From CAZRGV01 sp964599655 (GTDB taxonomy: Bacteria; Planctomycetota; Planctomycetia; Isosphaerales; Isosphaeraceae): 34,559 nt of DNA. Made by a program: the position numbers and the translations under genes. Below are positions 8,358-15,893 of the stretch, in pieces; position 1 is the first letter of the stretch; every line of letters starts with the position of its first letter. The notes under the pieces were generated by a model that was not told where the DNA came from, searched no databases, and was given only the letters and a program-made list of their open reading frames with translations. The stretch covers positions 1 to 34,559 of the forward strand of contig CAZRGV010000063.1 of NCBI GenBank assembly GCA_964599655.1, in the 5' to 3' direction.

Positions 8358-8655
8358 CGCTGGGCCGGATCTGGGGTTTCGCGTGGGATGAGGGGGGTCT
8401 CGTCGACGAGCTGGCCGCGACTCGAACGCGCTGGGTTCAGTCTAGCCACCCACTCATTCGGGAGCAACCCCGGTTCACTGAAGTCGATTCTGGCCAATGG
8501 GTTGCGGGTAGGTTTTCGGGTGTCTTCGACTGGACGACGGGAGAGGGACGCGAGATGAGGCGGCAAGATTGGCCAAAAAGCGGCTTGCTCCTTGGCCGGT
8601 TCGGGTCAATGATGAAAAGGATAGCCAGGAACGTCGCCGCAGGGAGTTGACTTTC

Positions 8656-9786
8656 ATGTCCCGAGCGATCGAACGGGTCAGCCTGGCCCATCTCCGTATT
8701 CCCTTCAAAGAACCGTTTCCGACAACCACCGGCGATTTGCACGTCAAGGACGCCATTCTTGTCGTGGTGGAGTCGGGTGACGGTCTGGTCGGGCTGGGCG
8801 AATGCTCGCCGCCGCTGCGGGCCGATGGGTTGGCCGATTCAGTCCTTTCGCGGTGCTGGGACGATCTCGCGTCGCGGATCGTGCCCGACCTGCTCGGGCG
8901 GCAATTCGCGGAAATCGACGAGATCGCCTCGGCCTGTACCGCCTGGAATGGCTGTCACGCATCGGCGGTGGCGGGGGCCGAGACGGCGTGCTGGGATCTG
9001 CTTGGACAGCAGACCCACGAGAGCCTGGCCGAGCTGTTGGGCGCGTCGGAGATCCGGATCGAGCTTGGGGTGGAATCGGGCCTCTGGATGGGGAACTCGT
9101 CGACGATCGTGGATCTGCTTCGCGCGATCGAGCCGCATCTGGCGGAGGGCTACAAGCGGCTCAAGATCCGGATCGCTCCGGGACGAGACGTCGAGTTCGT
9201 CAAGGCGATCCGCGCGCATTATCCCGACTTGCCGCTCCAGGTGGATGCTCGGGGCTCCTATGGCCGCGACGATGCCGAGGTGTTTCGACGGCTCGACGAA
9301 TTCTTGATGTTGATGATTGAGAATCCGTTCCCCGCCGAGGACCTGGAGGGGATGGTCGAGTTGCAGAAGAGCCTGATCACGCCGATCTGTCTGGAGGCGA
9401 CGTCGGTCGAGGCGATGCGACGAGGGGCTTGCCGGATCGTGAAGTTGGAGATTCAACGCGCCGGTGGACTGGGACCGGCGTTGAAGCTCACACACGAAGC
9501 GCAGGAGAACGGCGTTTCCTGCTGGGTTTCGACCACACCGGAGCTGGGCGTCGGCCAGGCGCAGGCGATTCACCTGGCGACCTTGTCGAACTGCAAGTAT
9601 CCTGCCGAGGTCGCGCCGAGCACGCGATGGTTTGTCGACGACGTCGTGGTTCCACCGATTGAGCACGACGCGCCCGGAATCTTCAGCGTGCCGACCCGCC
9701 CGGGACTTGGGCATCTGGTCGATCCGGTCAAGGTGCGACGGTACCAGATCCGGCAACAGGAGTGGACGGCCCGTCCGGGGGCTTGA
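8656..9786 (+). CDS. Enolase-superfamily protein related to o-succinylbenzoate synthase, altered active site
   Basis: A 376-residue protein with the enolase fold: an N-terminal capping domain (LRIPFKEPFPTTTGD) and a C-terminal barrel. Length and motifs match MenC/N-acylamino-acid racemase-type proteins. Metal ligands appear kept: D197 (QVDARGSY), E222 (MIENPF), E247 (ICLEAT). The two acid/base lysines do not. The usual KxK (KVKIKPG) reads K170-I-R172, and the second lysine (LKIPRVGG in homologues I remember) reads E265 in LEIQRAGG. About six residues are also missing between E247 and that strand. The function as OSB synthase is therefore doubtful. ATG 8656 is chosen for AGGGAG nine bases upstream. 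No other menaquinone gene is adjacent. Confidence 0.85.
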   Translation: MSRAIERVSLAHLRIPFKEPFPTTTGDLHVKDAILVVVESGDGLVGLGECSPPLRADGLADSVLSRCWDDLASRIVPDLLGRQFAEIDEIASACTAWNGCHASAVAGAETACWDLLGQQTHESLAELLGASEIRIELGVESGLWMGNSSTIVDLLRAIEPHLAEGYKRLKIRIAPGRDVEFVKAIRAHYPDLPLQVDARGSYGRDDAEVFRRLDEFLMLMIENPFPAEDLEGMVELQKSLITPICLEATSVEAMRRGACRIVKLEIQRAGGLGPALKLTHEAQENGVSCWVSTTPELGVGQAQAIHLATLSNCKYPAEVAPSTRWFVDDVVVPPIEHDAPGIFSVPTRPGLGHLVDPVKVRRYQIRQQEWTARPGA

Positions 9787-10043
9787 GCCGCTGGGACACG
9801 TCGGGGTCAGGAGCGGGTTCCGCGAAGATCCGTTGGATTCAGGCCCTCGCGGCGGAGTTGAGCGGCACGCTGAACGTTGGCGTGGCAGGCGGGATCGTGG
9901 GCGCGGCGGTCGGGCTGGTGCTGGTTCTCGGGCTGGCGTTTCGCGAGTCCTGGCTGCTTCGAGGGGGCATCACCCCGGATCGGGTCGGGAAGCGACCGCA
10001 TTCGAGTTCGGAGGAAGCCGCGTGGCCTCTGGTCGAGTCCTGA
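9762..10043 (+). CDS. Possible small membrane protein
   Basis: A 93-residue frame beginning with GTG inside the 3' end of the upstream gene (25-base overlap). It has one convincing transmembrane segment, GGIVGAAVGLVLVLGLAF (about residues 43-60), and basic flanks. I do not recognise a family. The hydrophobic stretch and its position between the enolase-superfamily gene and convergent moaA argue for a real gene, possibly translationally coupled, but the start is unclear and no strong ribosome-binding site is visible. The first 30 residues may not be translated. Confidence 0.4.
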   Translation: MDGPSGGLSRWDTSGSGAGSAKIRWIQALAAELSGTLNVGVAGGIVGAAVGLVLVLGLAFRESWLLRGGITPDRVGKRPHSSSEEAAWPLVES

Positions 10044-10064
10044 GCGCTTCGACGCCAGGACGGG

Positions 10065-11066
10065 TCAGCCGCCGATCGAGTGCATCAGTCGCTCGGGTTT
10101 GATAAACCTGGACGTGTTGATCTCGTGCCCTTCCCACTTGCCGGCGACGTTCTCTCGGACAACCTGGGCGATCTCGGCGTCGCTGGCTCCGCCTCGAATG
10201 AGGGCCCGGATGTCGGTCTCCTGAAGGGTGAAGAGGCAGTTGCGGAGCTTCCCTTCGGCCGTTAGTCGGACGCGGTTGCAGCTCAAGCAGAAGGGACGGC
10301 TGACCGAAGCGATCAGGCCAACGCGGCCCTGGCCATCGACGAAGTCGTAATCGACGGCGGGGGCTCGGGGGTCCTGGTCGGGGGCGGGAACGAGCGGACC
10401 GATGCCTTCGGTCAGACGATCGAGAATGTCGGCCGCGAAGAGGACCTTGTCTCGCTCCCACTGGTTGTTCGCGTCGAGTGGCATGTACTCGATGAATCGA
10501 AGCTCGAGCCCGTGTTCTCTCGCGAACCGGCCCAGCGGGACCACGTCGTCCTCGGTGACTCCCTTGATGGCGACCGCGTTGACTTTCACGGGGTCGAAAC
10601 CCGCGTCTCGGGCGGCGAGGATTCCCTCGATCACCTGTTCGAATCCGGGGCGTCGCGTGAGCGCCTCAAACTTCTTCGGGTCCATCGTGTCGAGACTGAC
10701 GTTGATCCGTCGGAGGCCGGCGTCCCAGAGCGTTTTCGCCAGCGGGGCGAGGAGAATCCCGTTGGTGGTCAGACCCACGTCCACGATGCCCTCGATGGCC
10801 GAGAGCATTCCCACCAGCCGGGGCAGGTCCTTGCGGACCAGGGGTTCGCCGCCGGTGAGGCGAATCTTGTCGATTCCCAGGGAGACCGCGATGCGCACGA
10901 AGCGTTCAATTTCCTCAAACGTCAACAACTCCTGACGCGGCAAGAACGTGACTGATTCCGGCATGCAATAGACGCAACGGATATTGCAGCGGTCGGTCAC
11001 GCTGATTCGCAGGTTGTTGTGCACTCGCCCGAACGCGTCGATCAGGCGGTCTTGGGGAGAAGTCAT
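10065..11066 (-). CDS. moaA: GTP 3',8-cyclase MoaA
   Basis: A 333-residue radical-SAM enzyme of molybdenum-cofactor synthesis. It converts GTP to 3',8-cyclo-GTP, the first step toward cyclic pyranopterin. The SAM-cluster motif CNIRCVYC lies near residues 28-35, preceded by NNLRISVTDR. RLTGGEPLVR is the SAM-binding GGEP region. The C-terminal cluster motif is CLSCNRVRL with a third Cys in LRNCLF. The chain ends in Gly-Gly, as MoaA needs. ATG 11066 is chosen because family homology begins right after it; an upstream in-frame ATG at 11144 would add 26 unlikely residues. It follows moaE by 88 bases on the minus strand and forms a moaD-moaE-moaA cluster. Confidence 0.96.
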   Translation of the reverse strand: MTSPQDRLIDAFGRVHNNLRISVTDRCNIRCVYCMPESVTFLPRQELLTFEEIERFVRIAVSLGIDKIRLTGGEPLVRKDLPRLVGMLSAIEGIVDVGLTTNGILLAPLAKTLWDAGLRRINVSLDTMDPKKFEALTRRPGFEQVIEGILAARDAGFDPVKVNAVAIKGVTEDDVVPLGRFAREHGLELRFIEYMPLDANNQWERDKVLFAADILDRLTEGIGPLVPAPDQDPRAPAVDYDFVDGQGRVGLIASVSRPFCLSCNRVRLTAEGKLRNCLFTLQETDIRALIRGGASDAEIAQVVRENVAGKWEGHEINTSRFIKPERLMHSIGG

Positions 11067-11154
11067 AGCGCGTCTTCGTCGCGGTCCGGGAGTGTCCGAA
11101 TTCGAGAGCGTACCTCCAGTGTACCCGATGACGCCGCCCGGCACAGGACGACTC

Positions 11155-11583
11155 TCAGGACGGTGGAGTCTCGAGTCCCGGATGAACCCATTCTTCGGTG
11201 CCGTCGGCCCAGACCTCCTTTTTCCAGATGGGGACCACGTCCTTGAGCGTGTCGATCAGCCACTTGCACGCCTCGAACGCCTGTTCCCGGTGCGGGCAAC
11301 TGACGGCGACCGCCACGCTGATCTCGCCGAGGTCGAGGTGTCCGACGCGGTGAATGATTCCCAGCTCAAGAACCGGCCAGCGCGCGCGGGCCTGGGCCTC
11401 CAGGTCGGCCAGCGTCTTCCGGGCCATGACGGGATAGGCTTCGTAATGGAGCGAGGAGGTCCGACGCCCGCCGGTGATCTCCCGGACCGTTCCCAGGAAC
11501 AGGCAGACCGCGCCGGCGAGGTTGGAACGCACGCGCTCGGTGAGGGCTTGGTAATCGATCGGCGATTCCGTGATTTCGATCAT
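11155..11583 (-). CDS. moaE: Molybdopterin synthase catalytic subunit MoaE
   Basis: A 142-residue subunit that, with thiocarboxylated MoaD, turns cyclic pyranopterin monophosphate into molybdopterin. Family landmarks are GAVCLFLGTVRE (about 24-35), LHYEAYPVMA, IIHRVGHLDLGE, SCPHREQAFEACKWLID and PIWKKEVWADG, which contains the catalytic lysines. The length is normal and the protein is cytoplasmic. It starts 28 bases after moaD, so co-translation with its partner is expected. Confidence 0.96.
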   Translation of the reverse strand: MIEITESPIDYQALTERVRSNLAGAVCLFLGTVREITGGRRTSSLHYEAYPVMARKTLADLEAQARARWPVLELGIIHRVGHLDLGEISVAVAVSCPHREQAFEACKWLIDTLKDVVPIWKKEVWADGTEEWVHPGLETPPS

Positions 11584-11611
11584 GGCAACTCGGACCGGTT
11601 TTGATGGGAAT

Positions 11612-11857
11612 TCAGCCGCCGCTGACCGGCGGAATCGCCGCCAGATCCGAACTCGGGGCGACCGGGTGATCGTCGGAGGCGTACTCGGAATCGACCGCGA
11701 TCCGACAGCTCGGAATCAAGGAGGCGAGTTCGGGGAAGGATTCGGCCAGCACGCGCTTGAGGTCGGCGACCGTGGCCGGTTCGGGCAGCTCGATGGAGAC
11801 CGACGAACAGCCCGCGCGTTGCCGGGCGACCGCAAACAGTTGGAGCGTCACCTGCAC
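11612..11857 (-). CDS. moaD: Molybdopterin synthase sulfur carrier MoaD
   Basis: An 81-residue ubiquitin-fold protein whose C-terminal Gly-Gly (AAIPPVSGG) is the site of thiocarboxylate formation. The pattern MQVTLQLFAVARQRAG and a central ATVADLKRVLAESFPEL helix fit MoaD/ThiS proteins. It is the first gene of the minus-strand moa cluster and is divergent from uvrA across 155 bases. The activating enzyme (MoeB) is not in the window. Confidence 0.94.
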   Translation of the reverse strand: MQVTLQLFAVARQRAGCSSVSIELPEPATVADLKRVLAESFPELASLIPSCRIAVDSEYASDDHPVAPSSDLAAIPPVSGG

Positions 11858-12012
11858 GGGATTCCCCTCTCGCTCGGGCGGAAAACGGCCGCTGGTCGTG
11901 TCATTGGAACGTCGTTCGGAAACGCCCGATCGCCTTGCGAGCGATCGCCTCGACCCGTTAGTCTGAACGGTTTGCCGACCGAGTTCAATCTGAGATCGAG
12001 AGTTGTCGGATC

Positions 12013-14859
12013 ATGACGGAGCGGGAACGCGAGGGAGCGCCGTCCAATCCGCCCGAAGCGTGCATCCGGGTCCGGGGCGCGCGGGTGCACAACCTCCGAG
12101 ACATCGACGTCGACATCCCCCGCGACCGACTCGTGGTGTTGACCGGGGTTTCGGGCTCGGGGAAGAGCTCGCTCGCGTTCGACACACTCTTCGCGGAAGG
12201 TCAGCGCCGGTATGTCGAGAGCCTTTCGGGCTACGCCCGCCAGTTCGTTGACCAGCTCGAGCCGCCGGACGTCGACCTGATCGACGGCCTTCCGCCGACG
12301 GTCTCGATCGACCAGAAGGCCAGCACGGCGAACCCTCGAAGCACGGTCGCGACCGTCACCGAGATTCACGACTACCTCCGGTTGCTCTTCGCCCGGGTCG
12401 GCAAACCGCACTGCCCGAGCTGCGGTCGAGCGATCGGGCGGCAGACGCCCGAGCAGATGGTGGCCTCGGTGCTGGCGATGCAAGAAGGGCGCAAGGTCAT
12501 CGTGCTCGCGCCTCTGGTTCGTGGCCGCAAGGGGCAGCACGCCGAGGTCTTCGCGACGATCCGCCGCGAAGGCCTGATTCGGGCCCGGGTCGATGGCGAG
12601 ATCCTCGATGTTCAGGACGCGCCACCGAAGCTGGCCAAGACGAAAGCCCACGACATCGAGGCGGTGATCGACCGCCTGGTGGTGCGCGAGGGCATTCGTC
12701 CCCGGCTGGCCGAGAGCATCGACCGGGCCTTGAAGCTCGGTGAGGGATGCGTGATCCTGTCGGCACAGTCGCAGGACAATGGCTGGGAAGATCGGATCGT
12801 GAGCGTGCGCTTCGCCTGTCCCGACTGCGGGCTCGGGTTCGAGGAGCTGGAGCCTCGGACGTTCAGCTTCAACAGCCCCTATGGCGCGTGCCCGACGTGC
12901 CACGGACTCGGCGCGCTCTGGTCCTTCGACACGGACCTCCTGTTGCCCGATCGCTCGCGATCGATCGCCCAGGGTGCGCTCGCGCCGTGGCATGATGTCT
13001 CGCGAACGGGCAAGGTCCGTTCGACGTCCCCTTCGGCCGACCCGAGGCTCACGGCCTTGCTCAAGCGCCACGGCCTGAGCCGCAAGACGCCGTTGAAGGC
13101 CTGGCCCGCGGAAGCGGTACGCGAGTTGCTTGAAGGGGACGACGCATCGGGCTTTGAAGGGATTCTCAAGAGACTTGAGAGGGAGTATTCCTCGGCCAAG
13201 TCGAATCGTCGTCGCGCGGAGCTCGAGATCTACCGGAGCGAGTTTCCCTGCCCGGCCTGCCAGGGGACCCGATTGAAGCCCGAAGCCCGGGCCGTCACGA
13301 TCGACGGACAAGCGATTCATCAGATCGCGGCGATGAGCATCTCGGACGCGATTCGATTTTTCGAGAGTCGGCGGTTCGAGCCCGAGCATGATCGGGTCGG
13401 ACCGCCGTTGGCTCGTGAAATCGTGAACCGGCTGAGGTTTCTCGAACGTGTTGGCCTGAGCTATCTGACACTCGACCGTTCGGCGGATACGCTCTCGGGC
13501 GGCGAGTTGCAGCGGGTCCGACTGGCGTCGCAGATTGGCTCGGGACTGATCGGCGTTTGCTACGTGCTGGACGAGCCGACGACGGGCCTGCATCCGCACG
13601 ATACCGACCGGCTCTTGTCCAGTCTTCGGGACCTTCGCGACGCGGGCAACAGCGTGCTCGTCGTCGAGCACGATGAGGCCGTGATCCGCGCCTCGGACTG
13701 GGTGATCGACCTGGGTCCGGGCGCCGGGCCCGACGGTGGCCGGATCGTCGCGTCGGGACCAGCCGTGGCGCTCGACGGCGGCGAGTCGCTGACCGCCCGC
13801 TACCTGCGACACGAGGCGCATGTGGGCTGTTTTCCGAGCGATCGTCTCGGTCGAAGTCCTGGGTGGATTACGGTGACTGGAGCTTCAGAGCATAATCTAA
13901 AGAATGTGAGCGTTCGAATTCCTGTTGGAGCGTTGACTTGTGTGACGGGTGTCAGCGGGTCGGGAAAGAGCACGCTCGTTCGGGATGTCCTGGCACGCGG
14001 TGTTCTCCGGCAACTCGAGGGTGCTGGACGGAGAGCCGGATCGTTGGCTCGGATCGACGGCCTGGACGCGGTTGAGAAGCTGATCGACGTCGACCAGACA
14101 CCCATCGGGCGCACACCCCGCTCGACACCGGCGACCTACACGGGGGTTTTCGACGAGATTCGGAAGGTGTTTGCCCGAACGCGAGAAGCGAAGGTTCGCG
14201 GATACAAGGTCAACCGCTTCAGTTTCAACGTCAAAGGAGGCCGGTGCGAAACCTGCCAGGGACAGGGCGTTCGTAAGATTGAAATGCAATTTCTTCCTGA
14301 TCTTTTTGTCCGATGCGACGATTGCGGCGGAATGCGGTTCAATCGGCAGACGCTCGAGGCGCGATACAAGGGGAAGTCGATCGGTGAGGTGCTGGAACTC
14401 CGCGTCGACGAAGCCGTGGACTTCTTCGATGCGATTCCGAAGGTCCGCCACGGACTGGTTGCGCTGCATGAGGCCGGGCTGGGCTACGTCACGTTGGGTC
14501 AATCGAGCACCACGCTCTCCGGCGGCGAGGCCCAGCGCGTAAAGCTGGCGGCCGAACTGGGGCGCTCGGCCGCCGGGCGCACGCTCTACATTCTCGACGA
14601 ACCGACAACCGGGCTCCACTTCGCCGACGTCGAGAACCTGCTTCGCGTGCTCAACCGCCTGGTTGATCTGGGTCAAACGATCGTGGTCATCGAACATAAC
14701 CTCGACGTGATCCGAAACGCGGACTGGATTATCGACCTCGGCCCGGAAGGCGGCGTAAACGGAGGCCAGGTGGTGGCAATGGGCACACCTGGGGAGGTGG
14801 CCAGGTCGCCCACAAGCCTGACGGGGCGCTACCTGGCCGGTGCCGGCAACGACGCGTAG
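12013..14859 (+). CDS. uvrA: Excinuclease ABC subunit UvrA
   Basis: A 948-residue DNA-damage recognition ATPase of nucleotide excision repair, normal length for UvrA. Two ABC ATPase modules are visible: Walker A GVSGSGKS at about 45-52 and again at about 643-650, and signatures LSGGELQRV (about 495) and LSGGEAQRV (about 836), each followed by a Walker B of the type YVLDEPTTGLHP or YILDEPTTGLHF. Zinc-finger cysteines appear as CPSCG near 136, CPDCG/CPTCHG near 270-295, CPACQG near 415 and the CETCQGQG...CDDCGG finger near 740-770. The damage-sensing insertion between Walker A and the first signature is intact. It dimerises and loads UvrB. All key motifs are present, so it should be active. Confidence 0.97.
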   Translation: MTEREREGAPSNPPEACIRVRGARVHNLRDIDVDIPRDRLVVLTGVSGSGKSSLAFDTLFAEGQRRYVESLSGYARQFVDQLEPPDVDLIDGLPPTVSIDQKASTANPRSTVATVTEIHDYLRLLFARVGKPHCPSCGRAIGRQTPEQMVASVLAMQEGRKVIVLAPLVRGRKGQHAEVFATIRREGLIRARVDGEILDVQDAPPKLAKTKAHDIEAVIDRLVVREGIRPRLAESIDRALKLGEGCVILSAQSQDNGWEDRIVSVRFACPDCGLGFEELEPRTFSFNSPYGACPTCHGLGALWSFDTDLLLPDRSRSIAQGALAPWHDVSRTGKVRSTSPSADPRLTALLKRHGLSRKTPLKAWPAEAVRELLEGDDASGFEGILKRLEREYSSAKSNRRRAELEIYRSEFPCPACQGTRLKPEARAVTIDGQAIHQIAAMSISDAIRFFESRRFEPEHDRVGPPLAREIVNRLRFLERVGLSYLTLDRSADTLSGGELQRVRLASQIGSGLIGVCYVLDEPTTGLHPHDTDRLLSSLRDLRDAGNSVLVVEHDEAVIRASDWVIDLGPGAGPDGGRIVASGPAVALDGGESLTARYLRHEAHVGCFPSDRLGRSPGWITVTGASEHNLKNVSVRIPVGALTCVTGVSGSGKSTLVRDVLARGVLRQLEGAGRRAGSLARIDGLDAVEKLIDVDQTPIGRTPRSTPATYTGVFDEIRKVFARTREAKVRGYKVNRFSFNVKGGRCETCQGQGVRKIEMQFLPDLFVRCDDCGGMRFNRQTLEARYKGKSIGEVLELRVDEAVDFFDAIPKVRHGLVALHEAGLGYVTLGQSSTTLSGGEAQRVKLAAELGRSAAGRTLYILDEPTTGLHFADVENLLRVLNRLVDLGQTIVVIEHNLDVIRNADWIIDLGPEGGVNGGQVVAMGTPGEVARSPTSLTGRYLAGAGNDA

Positions 14860-14862
14860 TCG

Positions 14863-14894
14863 GGAGGCCGTCGGCGCGAGAACCCGACGCCTCC
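14863..14894. terminator. Hairpin between convergent uvrA and CsbD gene
   Basis: GGAGGC-c-GTCGG (14863-14874) pairs with CCGAC-GCCTCC (14884-14894): eleven base pairs with one bulged C and a nine-base loop. It sits four bases after the uvrA stop and before the stop of the opposing gene at 14908. A bidirectional terminator is likely, although no T run follows. Confidence 0.5.
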
Positions 14895-14907
14895 AGGGTA
14901 TGAAGGT

Positions 14908-15105
14908 TTACCAGGACCGGATCGCGTCGTCGAGCTCCTGCTCGGCCTGTTCGCGAGCGATGCCGTACTTTTCCTGGATCTTCCCGACGATCTGGTCCTT
15001 GCGTCCGGCCAGTTGCTCGAGCTCGTCGTCGGTCAGCTTGCCCCATTGCTGCTTGATCTTGCCCTTGAATTGCGTCCAGTTCCCTTGAATCTGATCCCAG
15101 TTCAT
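14908..15105 (-). CDS. CsbD-like stress protein
   Basis: A 65-residue CsbD-family protein. MNWDQIQGNWTQFKGKIKQQWGKLTDDEL is the family opening, and the rest is predicted helical with GRKDQIVGKIQEKYG. CsbD proteins are small, soluble and general-stress induced in other bacteria; the molecular role is not known. ATG 15105 is chosen over the longer frame because a near-perfect AAGGAGG lies five bases upstream and homology starts at this Met. Confidence 0.9.
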   Translation of the reverse strand: MNWDQIQGNWTQFKGKIKQQWGKLTDDELEQLAGRKDQIVGKIQEKYGIAREQAEQELDDAIRSW

Positions 15106-15334
15106 GGTTGCCTCCTTGGGAGTGTCGGTTCTGGTCACACGAATTCGACGCGATCACGTGACGCGTTGGAACCATTCTCGCAAAGCCCATGCCGTCATAT
15201 GTGGGCGGCATCTCGGAAAAACGGGATGAGGTGTGAGACGCGTCTCGCGGCAGGGCACGACGAATCCCAAGATCCGATGCCTACACCATCGCACGGAAGC
15301 AAGGCGTTGGAGGGAACACGCATGTCCGACTCGT

Positions 15335-15808
15335 ATGGAGCGACGTATCAGCACATTCAGGGCGGCCCCTGGCATTGGATTCTTGACACCGTTTGGCGTC
15401 GCGCTGCTTGCCGCCGCGGTGGTGACTGGGGAACCCGTCTTCGTTCGGGGGCTATTCGCGGGAATGGGAATGATGTTCCTGGTGCTTGGATTTTCGTTCC
15501 AGCACCTGATGGTGGAGGATGAAGGGGATCGGCTTGCGATCGTGTTCGGTCCCCTGCCCTTGTTCACGAAGCGGATTCGCTACGAGGATATCCGCGAGGT
15601 TGAGGTCGGTCGAACGTCGCCGCTAGACGGCTGGGGCATCCACATGAGCCTCCGTGGCGGCTGGGTGTGGAACATCTGGGGTCGTGATTGCGTGATCATC
15701 CATCACCACCGTCGAGGCATTCTCTGGGTCGGCACGGACGACGCGAAGAACCTCGCAGGCTTCCTGAAGGCACGGATCGGGTCGATCAACGAACCCTCGG
15801 AGGGGTGA
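15335..15808 (+). CDS. Small membrane protein, probable N-terminal frameshift
   Basis: A 157-residue reading from ATG 15335. Two hydrophobic segments, FLTPFGVALLAAAVV and GLFAGMGMMFLVLGFSF, are followed by a cytoplasmic-looking beta-rich domain (GDRLAIVFGPLPLF, YEDIREVEVGR, IHMSLRGGWVWNIWGRDCVIIH, LWVGTDDAKNLAGFLKARIG). I do not know a named family. ATG 15335 lacks a ribosome-binding site. ATG 15322, with GGAGG eight bases upstream, opens the neighbouring frame and gives a plausible start ending in GGPWHWIL; that frame then becomes Arg-rich nonsense. The real protein probably starts at 15322 and changes frame near 15380-15395. The frame downstream of about 15400 is reliable. Confidence 0.7.
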   Translation: MERRISTFRAAPGIGFLTPFGVALLAAAVVTGEPVFVRGLFAGMGMMFLVLGFSFQHLMVEDEGDRLAIVFGPLPLFTKRIRYEDIREVEVGRTSPLDGWGIHMSLRGGWVWNIWGRDCVIIHHHRRGILWVGTDDAKNLAGFLKARIGSINEPSEG

Positions 15809-15893
15809 GCATCGGGCACGCCGTCGTGCTCTGACGGGTCTCAACGGTTGCCGGATGACGGCCGATCTGGAACGCGAGCGTGGCTTTCGCCCG

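Noticed and set aside
11848..13821. 657-residue minus-strand frame opposite uvrA
   Set aside because: It is a GC-rich shadow of uvrA, whose motifs are complete on the plus strand.
15013..15522. 169-residue plus-strand frame as a full gene
   Set aside because: Only the part from ATG 15322 to about 15390 looks coding; before it the frame is antisense to the CsbD gene and after it becomes Arg-rich nonsense.
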